DNA of 64,000 nt from Kutzneria buriramensis (GCF_003387475.1 NZ_QUNO01000003.1:186001-250000); one strand, 5' to 3'; counted from the stretch's first letter, positions 16,925 to 26,251 are shown. Notes: generated by a model from the sequence alone, not told the origin. Translations and numbers: made by a program.

Positions 16925-16944
16925 AGTAGAAAAGCTTTTCTACT
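16925..16944. repeat. 20-bp perfect palindrome
   Basis: AGTAGAAAAGCTTTTCTACT is a perfect 20-bp palindrome in an A/T-rich patch between the chitinase terminator and the shbA upstream region. It could be an operator or a small cruciform/termination element. It has no loop, which argues for a protein-binding site. Confidence 0.7.
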
Positions 16945-17011
16945 ACCCATTGGTAATCAATACGCGGGCACATTGCCCCGGCATACCCACCCGATCGAGT
17001 GAATAGAAACG

Positions 17012-17046
17012 CGTGCGGCCCATTCCCGGCAGGAATGGGCCGCACG
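17012..17046 (-). terminator. Terminator of the chitinase gene
   Basis: A perfect 15-bp stem (17012-17026 with 17032-17046) has a 5-base loop. It lies 50 bases after the chitinase stop, followed on the minus strand by GTTTCTATT. Confidence 0.85.
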
Positions 17047-17095
17047 TGACATTCGACAGCAGTTAAGGGTTACCGCAAGTACGGTGTCGCACGTC

Positions 17096-18775
17096 TTACA
17101 TGCCGGCGAGGTGCGGGTGAACGGTGTTCGCGAAGGCGTAGCCGCTGGACGCGTCCCAGTTGATGGACCAGGTCATCGCGCCCCGCAGCGTCGGGTACGT
17201 GGCCGACGGCTTGAAGCTGCCGCAGCTGGTGCCCTTGGCCAGGCAGTCCAGCGCGGCGTTGACCGTGCTCGGCGCCAGGTAGCCGCCGCTGGGCGCGGCC
17301 CCGCTGGTGGCCGGCAGGCCCAGGCCGACCTGGTCGGCCCGCAGGCCGCCCTGGAGCTGGATGCAGGCCAGCGCGGTGACGAAGTTCTCCGTGCTCTCGG
17401 CGTAGACGCCCTGGTCGCAGCCGTTCATGGTGCCGGAGTTGTAGTACTGGGTGTTGACGATGGTCAGGATGTCCTTGATGTTCAGCGCCAGCTGGAAGTA
17501 CGCCATGCCGGTGGACTGCATGTCGATGGTCTGCGGCGCCATCGTCACGATCATGCTGGAGCCCACCTTGCCGGCCAGCGAGTGCAGCGCCTGCGCCATG
17601 TAGGTGGCGTTGACCCCGTTCTCCAGGTCGATGTCGACGCCGTCGAAGCCGTACTTCTGGATCAGGGAGTAGGCGCTGTTGGCGAAGTTGGTCGCCGAGG
17701 ACGAGTCGCCGACGCTGATGGTGCCGTTCTGGCCGCCGACCGACAGAATCACCTTCTGGCCGCGGGAGTGCAGGGTGGCGATGTCCGCGGTGAACTGCGC
17801 GTCGGAGTAGCCGCCGACCGCGCTGGACAGGCCCGAGTCCAGCGTGAACGAGATGGCGCCGGGGGTGCCCGTGGCGTCGGCGAAGGCCACCGCGACCAGG
17901 TCGTAGCTGGTGGGCACGTCGGCCAGCTTCAACGCCTTGGCGCTGTTCACGAAGTTCTGCCAGTAGCCGGTGAGCACGTGCGCGGGCAGCGAGCCGCCCG
18001 GGTTGCCACCGCCGCTGGCCGTGGTGGTGGCGCTGACGGTGCTGGACTTGGGCGACTCGCCGACCGAGTTGTACGCCGTCACGGCGTAGGAGTAGGTGGT
18101 CGAGGCGGACAGCCCGGTGGCGGTGTAGGAGGTGCCTGACGCCGTGCCGACCTTCGTGCCGTTCTGGTACACGTTGTAGCCGGTGACGTCACCGGACGGG
18201 GCCGTCCAGGCCAGCGACACGCTCGACGACGTGGTGCTGGGGGCGGTCAGCCCCGTGGGGGCGGCCGGTGCGGTCGGGGTTCCGCCACCGCCGCCGGGGC
18301 CGCTGAGCACGAAGTCGTCCGCGTAGTACGTGGGCTGGCCGTACCAGCCGTGGATGTAGACGGTGACGCTCGTGGTGTTGGCGCCGGTGGTGAAGCTGGT
18401 CGACAGCTGCGTGTAGCTGCCGGAGACCGTCCACGTCTGCGGGTCGGTGCCGCCGGTGCCGGTCGCGCCGAGGTAGATGTAGCTGCCCTGCACGTACGCG
18501 GACAGCGTGTACGCCGAGTTCGGCAGCACGGTGACCTTCTGGCTGCACTGGGCGTAGTCCTGGCCGGCCGGGGTGGCGGCGAGCGCGTACGAGCCGCTGT
18601 GCACCGGGCTGCTCACCGTGGTGGCGCCGCTGCACGTCCAGCCGCTCGTGTTGCCGGCTTCGAAGCCCGGGTTGGCGAGCAGGTTCGAGGCGGCCGCCGC
18701 GGTGGCGGTGGTGCCCAGCACGACCGTGGCGGCGGCGACCGCTCCGGCTAACCAGCGTGTCCACTTCCGTGACAT
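17096..18775 (-). CDS. Secreted multidomain GH18 chitinase
   Basis: This 559-aa protein hydrolyses chitin outside the cell. ATG at 18775 has GGAGG eight bases upstream; a longer frame to 18826 lacks this. Order: signal peptide (residues 1-30, ending AAAAS), a CBM4/9-like carbohydrate-binding beta-sandwich (about 31-160, NLLANPGFEAGN start), a Gly/Pro linker, one fibronectin type III domain (about 172-257, APTGLTAPSTTSSSVSLAW), and a GH18 barrel (about 268-555) with the catalytic motif DGVDIDLE. The architecture resembles Streptomyces family-18 chitinases. A DasR-type operator precedes the gene and a strong terminator follows. Confidence 0.95.
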   Translation of the reverse strand: MSRKWTRWLAGAVAAATVVLGTTATAAAASNLLANPGFEAGNTSGWTCSGATTVSSPVHSGSYALAATPAGQDYAQCSQKVTVLPNSAYTLSAYVQGSYIYLGATGTGGTDPQTWTVSGSYTQLSTSFTTGANTTSVTVYIHGWYGQPTYYADDFVLSGPGGGGGTPTAPAAPTGLTAPSTTSSSVSLAWTAPSGDVTGYNVYQNGTKVGTASGTSYTATGLSASTTYSYAVTAYNSVGESPKSSTVSATTTASGGGNPGGSLPAHVLTGYWQNFVNSAKALKLADVPTSYDLVAVAFADATGTPGAISFTLDSGLSSAVGGYSDAQFTADIATLHSRGQKVILSVGGQNGTISVGDSSSATNFANSAYSLIQKYGFDGVDIDLENGVNATYMAQALHSLAGKVGSSMIVTMAPQTIDMQSTGMAYFQLALNIKDILTIVNTQYYNSGTMNGCDQGVYAESTENFVTALACIQLQGGLRADQVGLGLPATSGAAPSGGYLAPSTVNAALDCLAKGTSCGSFKPSATYPTLRGAMTWSINWDASSGYAFANTVHPHLAGM

Positions 18776-18842
18776 AGCTGCTACCTCCATGCGCAGGGGT
18801 GGCGGCCTGGGCATCGAGTGACGCACACACGTGCTGATGAAA

Positions 18843-18858
18843 ATGGACTAGACCATTT
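18843..18858. promoter_or_regulatory. DasR operator (dre) upstream of the chitinase gene
   Basis: AATGGACTAGACCATT has the core TGGACTAGACCA, one base from the DasR consensus core TGGTCTAGACCA. It lies 68-83 bases before the chitinase start. Chitinase genes are classic DasR targets in Streptomyces. Confidence 0.8.
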
Positions 18859-18912
18859 CCCGGTGTCAAGAGAAAGTCACGTTTCCGCAGGTCAGAGGCA
18901 CTGGTGCCGGAA

Positions 18913-18935
18913 GTGTCAGACCCGCTTGTCATGAT
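18913..18935 (+). promoter_or_regulatory. Possible RecA-independent damage promoter of lhr, leaderless
   Basis: GTGTCAGAC, eight bases, then CATGAT resembles tTGTCRGtg-N8-TAnnnT with mismatches at the first -35 base and the first -10 base. The -10 ends six bases before the ATG at 18942, so the mRNA would be leaderless; no Shine-Dalgarno sequence is present, which agrees. Confidence 0.5.
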
Positions 18936-18941
18936 GGGTCC

Positions 18942-21900
18942 ATGGCGGAAGCACTGTCGGTGTTCTCCCCCGCGACCAGGGACTGGTTCACGGGGGCCTT
19001 CGCCGCGCCCACCGCCGCCCAGCAGGGGGCCTGGACGGCGGTGTCGGCCGGCGAGCATGCCCTGGTCGTCGCGCCCACCGGCTCCGGCAAGACGCTCGCG
19101 GCCTTCCTCTGGGCACTCGACCGGCTGGCGTCGGAGCCGCCGCCGGCCGAGAAGCAGCACCGCTGCCGCGTGCTGTACGTGTCGCCGCTGAAGGCCCTGG
19201 CCGTGGACGTGGAGCGCAACCTGCGGGCGCCGCTGGCCGGCATCCGGCAGGCGACGCACCGGCTCGGGCTGCCGGACCCGGCGATCACCGTGGGCATGCG
19301 GACCGGCGACACGCCCGCAGAGGAGCGCCGCGCCTTCGCCCGCACGCCGCCGGACATCCTCGTGACCACACCCGAGTCGCTGTTCCTGATCCTGACGTCG
19401 GCGGCGCGCGAGTCGCTGCGCGGCGTCCAGACCGTGATCGTGGACGAGGTGCACGCCGTCGCCGGCACCAAGCGCGGGGCGCACCTCGCGCTGTCGCTGG
19501 AGCGGCTCGACGCGCTGCTGCCGAAGCCGGCGCAGCGGATCGGGCTGTCGGCGACGGTGCGGCCGGTCGAGGAGGTCGGCGCGTTCCTGGCCGGCGGCCG
19601 GCCGATCAAGGTCGTGCAGCCACCGGCGAGCAAGACCATCGAGGTCAGCGTCGAGGTGCCGGTCGCGGACATGGCCACCCTCGGCGAGCCGACCGGCGAG
19701 GTCAGCGGCGCGGCCTCCGGGCCGGAGCAGCGCACGTCGATCTGGCCGTCGGTGGAGCAGCGGGTGCTGGAGCTGGTGCGCCAGCACCGGTCGACGATCG
19801 TGTTCGCCAACTCGCGGCGGCTGGCCGAGCGGATGACCGCTCGGCTGAATGAACTCAGCGCCGAGAGGATCGATACAGCGGAACCCGTGGAGATGGAGCG
19901 ATTTCCGGCCGAGGCCGTCGGTGGTTCGGGGATAACCACCGGGGCCTCGCCGGTGATCGCCAAGGCGCATCACGGCTCCATGTCACGGGATCAGCGCACG
20001 CTCGTGGAGGAGGAGCTCAAGTCCGGCCGGCTGCCGTGCGTGGTGGCGACGTCGTCGCTGGAGTTGGGCATCGACATGGGCGCGGTGGACCTGGTCGTGC
20101 AGGTCGAGGCGCCGCCGACGGTCGCGTCCGGGCTCCAGCGGGTCGGCCGCGCGGGGCACCAGGTCGGCGCGGTGTCCAAGGGCGTGGTGTTCCCGAAGTT
20201 CCGCGGCGACCTGGTGGCGTGCGCGGTGGTCGCGGAGCGGATGTCCGTCGGCGCCATCGAATCCGTGCGCTATCCCCGTAATCCGCTGGACGTGCTGGCC
20301 CAGCACATCGTGTCCATGGTGGCGATGGAGCCGTGGTCGGTGACCGACCTGGCGTCGGTCGTGCGGCGCGCGGCGCCGTTCGCCGGACTGCCGGACTCGG
20401 CGCTCAACTCCGTGCTGGACATGCTGGCCGGCCGCTATCCCAGCGAGGAGTTCGGCGAGCTGCGGCCGCGCGTGGTGTGGGACCGGATCGCCGGCGAGCT
20501 GCGCGGCCGGCCCGGCGCGCAGCGGCTGGCGGTCACCTCCGGCGGCACCATCCCCGACCGCGGGCTGTTCACCGTCATGACGCCGGGCGGCGAGGACGGC
20601 CGCCCCGGCTCGCGGGTCGGCGAGTTGGACGAGGAGATGGTGTACGAGTCGCGGGTCGGCGACAACATCCTGCTGGGCACCAGTTCCTGGCGCATCGAGG
20701 ACATCACCCACGACCGCGTGATCGTGCGGCCGGCCCCCGGCGAGCCGGCGCGGCTGCCGTTCTGGAAGGGCGACACCGTCGGCCGTCCGCTGGAACTCGG
20801 CCGTGCGCTGGGGAAGTTCGTCCGGGAAGTGTCCGGAATGGACGCCGCGAAGGCGCGCGAGCGGGCGGTGGACGCGGGCCTGGACGAGTGGGCGTGCGAC
20901 AACCTGCTGACGTACCTGGACGAGCAGAAGCAGGCCACCCGGCACGTGCCGGACGACCGAACCATTGTGGTGGAACGGTTCCGGGACGAGCTGGGCGACT
21001 GGCGGATCGTCGTGCACTCGCCGTTCGGGGCGCAGGTGAACGCGCCGTGGGCGCTGGCCATCGGGGCCCGGCTGCGGGAGCGCCGCGGCCTGGACCCGCA
21101 GGTCGCGCACTCCGACGACGGCATCGTGGTGCGGCTGCCGGAGGCGTTCGACGACACCGGCGCCGACGTGCTGCCGGCCGCCGAGGAAATGCTGCTCGAC
21201 CCGGAGGAGGTCGAGCAGATCGTGGTCGCCGAGGTCGGCGGCTCGGCGCTGTTCGCCGCCCGGTTCCGCGAGTGCGCCGCGCGGTCGTTGTTGTTGCCGC
21301 GCAGGGATCCCCGCAAGCGGCAGCCGCTGTGGCAGCAGCGCCAGCGGTCGGCGCAGCTGCTGGCCGTGGCGTCCCAGTACGAGCAGTTCCCGGTGGTGCT
21401 GGAGGCGATGCGGGAGTGCCTCCAGGACGTCTACGACCTGCCCGGGCTGCGGGAGCTCATGGGCGACGTGCGGTCGCGGCGGGTGCGGGTCGTCGAGGTG
21501 CAGACCCCGCAGGCGTCTCCGTTCGCGCGCAGCCTGCTCTTCGGCTACGTCGGCATGTTCCTGTACGAGACGGACACGCCGCTGGCCGAGCGCCGGGCGG
21601 CGGCGCTGTCGCTGGACACGACGCTGCTGGCCGAACTCCTCGGCTCCGAGGCGATCCGCGAGCTGCTCGACCCCGAAGTGCTGGAGGAGATCGAACAGCA
21701 GCTCCAGCGGCTGGCCCCCGATCGGCACGCCCGCAACGTCGAGGAGACCGCGGACCTGTTGCGGCTGCTGGGAGATCTCACCGTCGAGGAGGCCGCCGAG
21801 CGCGGCGCCAAGGCGGAGTGGCTGGCGCAGCTGGTGGCCGAGCGGCGGGCGATCCAGGTGCGGATCGCCGGCGCCGAGCGCTACCTGGCCATCGAGGACG

Positions 21901-23531
21901 CCGGTCGGGTGCGGGACGCCCTCGGCGCGGCGCTTCCCGTTGGCGTGCCGGAGGTTTTCACCGAGCCGGTGGCCGATCCGCTCGGCGACCTGCTCACCCG
22001 CTACGCCCGTACGCGAGGGCCGTTCCCCGCCGCGCAGGCCGCCGCCCGCTTCGGGCTCGGCGTCGCCGTCGTGCACGGGGTCCTGGACCGGCTGACCGGC
22101 GCCGGGCGGCTGGTGCGCGGCGAGCTCAGACCTCTTGCGGGACACCCGCACCCGAGCATCGGCGGGGCTGGAACAACGGAGTACTGCGACGCCGAGGTGC
22201 TGCGGCGGCTCCGCCGGGCATCGCTGGCCCGGATTCGCGCCGAGGTCGAGCCCGTCGAGCAGGCCGCGTACGGCCGATTTCTGCCCAGTTGGCACGGCGT
22301 CTCCCGGCGGCTGCGGACCGCGCCGACCGTCGACGACGTGCTGTCGGTCGTCGAGCAGCTCGCCGGCGCGCCGCTGCCGGCCAGCGGCCTGGAGTCGCTG
22401 ATCCTGCCGTCCCGCCTGCCCGGCTACTACCCCGCGCTGCTGGACGAGCTCACCGCGACCGGCGAGGTCACCTGGGCCGGATGCGGGGCGCTGGCCGGCG
22501 GCGACGGCTGGATCGCGCTGGCCCCCGCCGACGTCGCCGACCTCGTGCTGCCCGATCTCGAGGAGACCGCGCCCGAGTCGCCGCTGCACTCGGCCGTGCT
22601 GACGGCGTTGGACGGCGGCGCGTTGTTCTTCCGGCAGGTCACCGACCGGGTCATCGGTCTCGTCGAGGATCCGGTCGACGACCAGGCCGTGGTCACCGCG
22701 CTGTGGGACCTCGTGTGGGCCGGGCTCGTCACCAACGACACGTTGGCGCCGCTGCGTTCCCTCGTCTCCGGTCGCGGCGCGGCGCACAAGCCCCGCCGTC
22801 CGTCGCCGCGCGGCCGGTACGCGCGGCTCGGCCGGGCCCAGATGCCCAGCCGCACCGGCCCTCCGACGGTGTCCGGGCGGTGGTCGCTGGCGCCGGCCCG
22901 CGAGGCGGATCCCACCCGGCGCGCCCACGCCCGTGCCGAGGTTTTCCTTGAGCGGCACGGAGTTCTGACGCGGGGAGCCCTGGACACCGAGCGCGTGTCC
23001 GGCGGCTTCAGCGGCGTGTACCGGGTTCTGCGCGCAATGGAGGACTCGGGGCAGGTCATCCGGGGTTACGTCGTCGAGGGCCTCGGCGCGGCCCAGTTCG
23101 CCGCGCGTGGGGCCGTCGACCAGCTGCGGGCGCTGTCCCGTCCCGGCGAGACATCCTTGGACGGCACCGCCTTGGTCCTCGCCGCCGCCGATCCCGCCCA
23201 GCCGTACGGGGCGGCCCTGCCCTGGCCCGATCCCGTCGGCGACGGCAAGCACCGGCCGGCGCGCAAGGCCGGCGCCCTGGCGGTGCTGGTCGACGGCGTC
23301 CCGACCCTGTACGTCGAACGCGGCGGCAAGTCGCTGCTGTCGTTCACCGAGTCCGAGCCGGAGCTCCGCCTCGCCGCCGAGGCGCTGGCCCGGTCGGTGC
23401 GTGAGGGCTGGCTCGGGCAGCTGGCCGTGCAACGCGCCGACGGCGAGGGCGCCCTGGGCTCCAAGCTGTCGGTGGTCCTCCAGGACGCCGGCTTCCGCGC
23501 GACCCCGAAGGGCCTCCGTCTGCGGGCATAG
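18942..23531 (+). CDS. lhr: Large ATP-dependent helicase Lhr
   Basis: Lhr is a superfamily-2 3'-to-5' DNA translocase and helicase of DNA repair. The 1529-aa protein has Walker A APTGSGKT (44-51), the DEVH box VIVDEVHAV (about 167), motif III IGLSATV, and the C-terminal helicase lobe with TSSLELGIDMG and LQRVGRAGHQVG. The winged-helix and core domains reach about residue 850. The long C-terminal half, typical of the long mycobacterial and Pseudomonas Lhr form, includes a DNA-glycosylase-like winged-helix region. Length is standard. A damage-type promoter candidate lies directly upstream, and a strong hairpin follows the stop. Confidence 0.96.
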   Translation: MAEALSVFSPATRDWFTGAFAAPTAAQQGAWTAVSAGEHALVVAPTGSGKTLAAFLWALDRLASEPPPAEKQHRCRVLYVSPLKALAVDVERNLRAPLAGIRQATHRLGLPDPAITVGMRTGDTPAEERRAFARTPPDILVTTPESLFLILTSAARESLRGVQTVIVDEVHAVAGTKRGAHLALSLERLDALLPKPAQRIGLSATVRPVEEVGAFLAGGRPIKVVQPPASKTIEVSVEVPVADMATLGEPTGEVSGAASGPEQRTSIWPSVEQRVLELVRQHRSTIVFANSRRLAERMTARLNELSAERIDTAEPVEMERFPAEAVGGSGITTGASPVIAKAHHGSMSRDQRTLVEEELKSGRLPCVVATSSLELGIDMGAVDLVVQVEAPPTVASGLQRVGRAGHQVGAVSKGVVFPKFRGDLVACAVVAERMSVGAIESVRYPRNPLDVLAQHIVSMVAMEPWSVTDLASVVRRAAPFAGLPDSALNSVLDMLAGRYPSEEFGELRPRVVWDRIAGELRGRPGAQRLAVTSGGTIPDRGLFTVMTPGGEDGRPGSRVGELDEEMVYESRVGDNILLGTSSWRIEDITHDRVIVRPAPGEPARLPFWKGDTVGRPLELGRALGKFVREVSGMDAAKARERAVDAGLDEWACDNLLTYLDEQKQATRHVPDDRTIVVERFRDELGDWRIVVHSPFGAQVNAPWALAIGARLRERRGLDPQVAHSDDGIVVRLPEAFDDTGADVLPAAEEMLLDPEEVEQIVVAEVGGSALFAARFRECAARSLLLPRRDPRKRQPLWQQRQRSAQLLAVASQYEQFPVVLEAMRECLQDVYDLPGLRELMGDVRSRRVRVVEVQTPQASPFARSLLFGYVGMFLYETDTPLAERRAAALSLDTTLLAELLGSEAIRELLDPEVLEEIEQQLQRLAPDRHARNVEETADLLRLLGDLTVEEAAERGAKAEWLAQLVAERRAIQVRIAGAERYLAIEDAGRVRDALGAALPVGVPEVFTEPVADPLGDLLTRYARTRGPFPAAQAAARFGLGVAVVHGVLDRLTGAGRLVRGELRPLAGHPHPSIGGAGTTEYCDAEVLRRLRRASLARIRAEVEPVEQAAYGRFLPSWHGVSRRLRTAPTVDDVLSVVEQLAGAPLPASGLESLILPSRLPGYYPALLDELTATGEVTWAGCGALAGGDGWIALAPADVADLVLPDLEETAPESPLHSAVLTALDGGALFFRQVTDRVIGLVEDPVDDQAVVTALWDLVWAGLVTNDTLAPLRSLVSGRGAAHKPRRPSPRGRYARLGRAQMPSRTGPPTVSGRWSLAPAREADPTRRAHARAEVFLERHGVLTRGALDTERVSGGFSGVYRVLRAMEDSGQVIRGYVVEGLGAAQFAARGAVDQLRALSRPGETSLDGTALVLAAADPAQPYGAALPWPDPVGDGKHRPARKAGALAVLVDGVPTLYVERGGKSLLSFTESEPELRLAAEALARSVREGWLGQLAVQRADGEGALGSKLSVVLQDAGFRATPKGLRLRA

Positions 23532-23575
23532 GAAGCGCCGCGCACTCGCTCCCCCGAACGAACGCGCGGCGCTTC
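23532..23575. terminator. Terminator after lhr
   Basis: GAAGCGCCGCGC (23532-23543) pairs perfectly with GCGCGGCGCTTC (23564-23575) around a 20-base loop. It lies between the convergent lhr and 23590-24057 genes and can serve both strands. Confidence 0.8.
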
Positions 23576-23589
23576 GGAAATGTGCCGGC

Positions 23590-24057
23590 TCAGGCGACCC
23601 GGGTCGGGTCGTCCACCGTCGGCATGCCGCCCTCGCGGTGCGCCCGCCGCACGTCGTCGACGTACTCGCGGGAGAACATCGCCGTGAGCTGGGCCGTGCC
23701 GCCGCGGCGGACCCGGATCTCCCCGTGCCGGACCTCGCCGTGCACGCGGATGCGCCGGCCGTCGGTGGCCGTGCCCTCGTGGTCCTTGACCTTGCCGCGG
23801 CCCAGCCAGCACAGGTCCCAGTGGTCGACGACGTCGTTCTCCGCGACCAGGAGCTTGACCAGCGAGTGGTCGCCGTCCAGCTCGATGTCGATGTCGCCGT
23901 CCGGGATCCGCGGCGAGCGCAGGTCCAGCACGACCAGGCCGCGGCGGGCCTTGACGTGGAACCGGGTCGCCGTCGTCCAGTGGCCCAGCTTCTTCACCGG
24001 CGTGTAGTGGGCGTGGATCTGTTCGGTCTCGCCCAGGTTGATCTGCGTGGTGTCCAT
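23590..24057 (-). CDS. Unknown beta-rich cytoplasmic protein
   Basis: This 155-aa protein starts MDTTQINLGETEQIHAHYTP; ATG 24057 has GGGAGGGGAAG upstream, better than the longer frame to 24087. Alternating hydrophobic strands (RGLVVLDLRSPRI, GDIDIELDGDHSLVKLLVAEN, GEVRHGEIRVRRGG) suggest a beta-sandwich. There is no signal peptide or membrane segment. The tail (MFSREYVDDVRRAHREGG) is helical. No family is recognised. The promoter region holds two CAAGT/ACTTG dyads, so the gene is probably under a dedicated repressor, which is not encoded next to it. Confidence 0.7.
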   Translation of the reverse strand: MDTTQINLGETEQIHAHYTPVKKLGHWTTATRFHVKARRGLVVLDLRSPRIPDGDIDIELDGDHSLVKLLVAENDVVDHWDLCWLGRGKVKDHEGTATDGRRIRVHGEVRHGEIRVRRGGTAQLTAMFSREYVDDVRRAHREGGMPTVDDPTRVA

Positions 24058-24099
24058 CTCGGTCTTCCCCTCCCAGGAATCGGGCAACTACCTCGCATC

Positions 24100-24131
24100 G
24101 CAAGTGACTTGCCATTCAAGTCTCTTACTTG
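24100..24131. promoter_or_regulatory. Two CAAGT/ACTTG dyads (operator candidates)
   Basis: GCAAGTGACTTGC (24100-24112) is a 13-bp dyad, and CAAGT-N5-ACTTG (24117-24131) a second one 5 bases on. They lie 43-74 bases before the start of the unknown gene 23590-24057. The arrangement fits paired sites for a MarR-like or similar dimeric repressor. Confidence 0.5.
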
Positions 24132-24162
24132 ATGAGAGATTAAGCGGGAGAGGGATCCCTTG

Positions 24163-25158
24163 TCAACCGAGGGAGCTGTACGCGCTCAGCGCCGGCTGTC
24201 CGCCCAGGTGGACGTAGAGCACGGTGCTGTCCGCGGGGATCTCCTTCCGGGCCACCAGGTCGATCAGGCCGGCCATGGACTTGCCCTCGTAGACCGGGTC
24301 GGTGATCATGCCCTCGGTCCGGGCCGCGACCCGCATGGCGTCCAGCGTCCGCTCGTCCGGCACGCCGTAGACGCCGGCGTGGTAGCGGTCGTCGAGCACG
24401 ATCTCCAGCGGCTCGTCCGCGCCGATCAGCTCCGCCGTGTTGTTGGCGATCCGCGTCACCTGGTCGAAGGTCTCCTTCGGCTTGGCCGACGCGTCGATGC
24501 CGATCACCCGGCGCTCGCGGCCGCGGTCCGTGAAGCCGGCGACCATGCCCGCGTGCGTGCCGCCGGTCACCGAGCACACGATGATCGTGTCGAAGAAGAC
24601 CCCGAGCTCGCGCTCCTGCTGCTCCAGCTCGCGGGACCAGCCCGCGAAGCCCAGCCCGCCCAGCCGGTGGTCCGAGGCGCCCGCCGGGATCGCGTACGGC
24701 CGGCCGCCCGCCGCCTCGATCTCCTCGATCGCGTCCTGCCAGCTGCGCTTGAACTCGATGCCGAACGTCGAGTCCACCAGGCGGACGTCCGCGCCCATCA
24801 GGCGGCTCAGCTGGATATTGCCCACCCGGTCGTAGCCCGGGTCCGCCCACTCCACCCAACTCTCCTGCACCAGCACGCACTTCAGCCCCGCCCGCGCCGC
24901 CGCCCCCGCCACCTGCCGGGTGTGGTTCGACTGGACGCCGCCGATCGACACCAGCGTGTCGCACCCCTGCGCCAGCGCGTCCGCGACCAGGTACTCCAGC
25001 TTCCGGGTCTTGTTGCCGCCGTAGGCGATGCCGCTGTTGCAGTCCTCCCGCTTGGCCCACACCCGTGCCCCGCCCAGATGGTCGCTCAGCCGCTCCAGCG
25101 CATGCACCGGCGACGGCCCGAACATCAGCGGATAGCGCGCGAAGTCCTCAAGTGCCAC
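24163..25158 (-). CDS. acdS: 1-aminocyclopropane-1-carboxylate (ACC) deaminase
   Basis: This PLP enzyme cleaves ACC, the ethylene precursor of plants, to 2-oxobutyrate and ammonia. The 331-aa protein has the PLP lysine in GGNKTRK (Lys50), the substrate carboxylate site [14 protein letters not shown], and [12 protein letters not shown]. The Tyr-Glu pair there separates ACC deaminases from D-cysteine desulfhydrases, which have Ser/Thr instead of Glu. The C-terminal segment [13 protein letters not shown] retains the diagnostic Leu. A GntR-type regulator lies 49 bases upstream on the same strand, the usual actinobacterial arrangement. The trait suggests a soil or plant-associated life. Confidence 0.92.
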   Translation of the reverse strand: MALEDFARYPLMFGPSPVHALERLSDHLGGARVWAKREDCNSGIAYGGNKTRKLEYLVADALAQGCDTLVSIGGVQSNHTRQVAGAAARAGLKCVLVQESWVEWADPGYDRVGNIQLSRLMGADVRLVDSTFGIEFKRSWQDAIEEIEAAGGRPYAIPAGASDHRLGGLGFAGWSRELEQQERELGVFFDTIIVCSVTGGTHAGMVAGFTDRGRERRVIGIDASAKPKETFDQVTRIANNTAELIGADEPLEIVLDDRYHAGVYGVPDERTLDAMRVAARTEGMITDPVYEGKSMAGLIDLVARKEIPADSTVLYVHLGGQPALSAYSSLG

Positions 25159-25207
25159 GGCGAAACTCCCATCAGGTCGAGGAAAACGAGGAATAGTCAG
25201 GAATGGC

Positions 25208-25912
25208 TCACTCGGCGGAACCGGGCGGCTCGGATGCGATCGAGTCGGACTGCATGGCGGGGTCAGCGGATTCCGTCAGCTCCGCGGCGAGCGTCGCCCA
25301 GTTGCGTTCCGTCAGCCCGGCGGCCAACTCCGCGTCGCCCTGCTCGCACGCCAACACGATCTCCTCGTGCATGGCCACCGAGTCGACCCCACAGCTGGAC
25401 GAGAACCGTTGATACTCAAGGCGTCGCACGAGCGGCGTGTAGCGCTGGATCGTCGCGGCGACGGCGAAGTTGCCACAGACTTCCACCGGCACGCGGTGGA
25501 AGTCGTCGTCGGCCGCCAGGGCCTCGGCGATGTCGCCCGCGGCCAGGGCGGCCCCGAAGCGGGCATTGGCGGCACGCATGCGGGCCAGATCGTCGGGGGT
25601 CAGCAGCGGCATCGCCAACCGGAGGGCCAAGCCGTGCATGGCCTGCACGACCTGCAACGCATCCCGCACGGCCACCGGGTCGATGGGGGTGACCCGCGTG
25701 TAGCTGTGCGGCTTGGACTCGACCAGGCCCTCCTCGGTGAGGTGGCTCAACGCCTCCCGGACGGGCGTACGCGACAGCCCCAGGCGCTCGGCGAGCTCCA
25801 GGTCGCGGATGGCCTCGCCGGGCACGAGGTCGCCGGAGACGATGGCCTGCCGGATCATCTCGAGCGCGCGATCCCGCAGCAGCGGCCGGTCCAGGCGACT
25901 AATATATTGCAT
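25208..25912 (-). CDS. GntR-family (FadR-type) regulator of acdS
   Basis: This 234-aa regulator has an N-terminal winged helix (residues about 10-75) with the recognition segment [20 protein letters not shown], and an all-helical FCD ligand domain (about 85-220) containing DDDFHRV and the metal-binding-like [12 protein letters not shown] 25912 has no Shine-Dalgarno sequence. The gene directly precedes acdS and probably controls it in response to ACC or a related amino acid. It is divergent from the bL12-like gene with a 51-base gap. Confidence 0.88.
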   Translation of the reverse strand: MQYISRLDRPLLRDRALEMIRQAIVSGDLVPGEAIRDLELAERLGLSRTPVREALSHLTEEGLVESKPHSYTRVTPIDPVAVRDALQVVQAMHGLALRLAMPLLTPDDLARMRAANARFGAALAAGDIAEALAADDDFHRVPVEVCGNFAVAATIQRYTPLVRRLEYQRFSSSCGVDSVAMHEEIVLACEQGDAELAAGLTERNWATLAAELTESADPAMQSDSIASEPPGSAE

Positions 25913-25963
25913 TTCAGTAGCGTGACCGGCGGGAACCTCCACGTCAAGGCTTACCGTGCGCGC

Positions 25964-26251
25964 ATGGACCCGACACTGAACGCGTTGCTGCTCGCCGCGG
26001 CCGTGCTGGTGCTGCTGGCGGCGCTGGTCGGCCGGGGCGGCTCGACCAGGCAGCTGGAACGGCGGCTGGAACGGCTGGAGTCCAAGCTGGACCTGGTGAT
26101 GCGCCACCTGGACGTGGCGGAGCCGGGTCCGGACCAGGACGTCGTGCTGCTGGCCCGCGCGGGCCGGAAGATCGAGGCGATCAAGCGCTACCGGGAGCTC
26201 ACGGGCGTCGGTCTGAAGGAGGCCAAGGACGCGGTGGAGCGAATCCACTGA
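25964..26251 (+). CDS. Membrane protein with bL12 C-terminal-like domain
   Basis: This 95-aa protein has one N-terminal membrane segment (about residues 6-23), a coiled-coil stretch (RQLERRLERLESKLDLVM), and a C-terminal segment GRKIEAIKRYRELTGVGLKEAKDAVERI. The last is the helix-loop-helix of ribosomal protein bL12 C-terminal domain. Such proteins are common in actinobacteria; they are not ribosomal and their role is unknown. The ATG at 25964 lies close to the divergent GntR gene. Confidence 0.8.
   Translation: MDPTLNALLLAAAVLVLLAALVGRGGSTRQLERRLERLESKLDLVMRHLDVAEPGPDQDVVLLARAGRKIEAIKRYRELTGVGLKEAKDAVERIH

Noticed and set aside
19983-23432. A 1149-codon open frame on the minus strand across lhr
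   Set aside because: It is antisense to the clear helicase gene, has extreme Arg/Gly/His/Gln composition, and arises from high GC third positions.
25901-25908. AATATATT palindrome at the GntR start as a self-operator
   Set aside because: It lies within the first codons of the GntR gene (Gln-Tyr-Ile) and is too short to assign.
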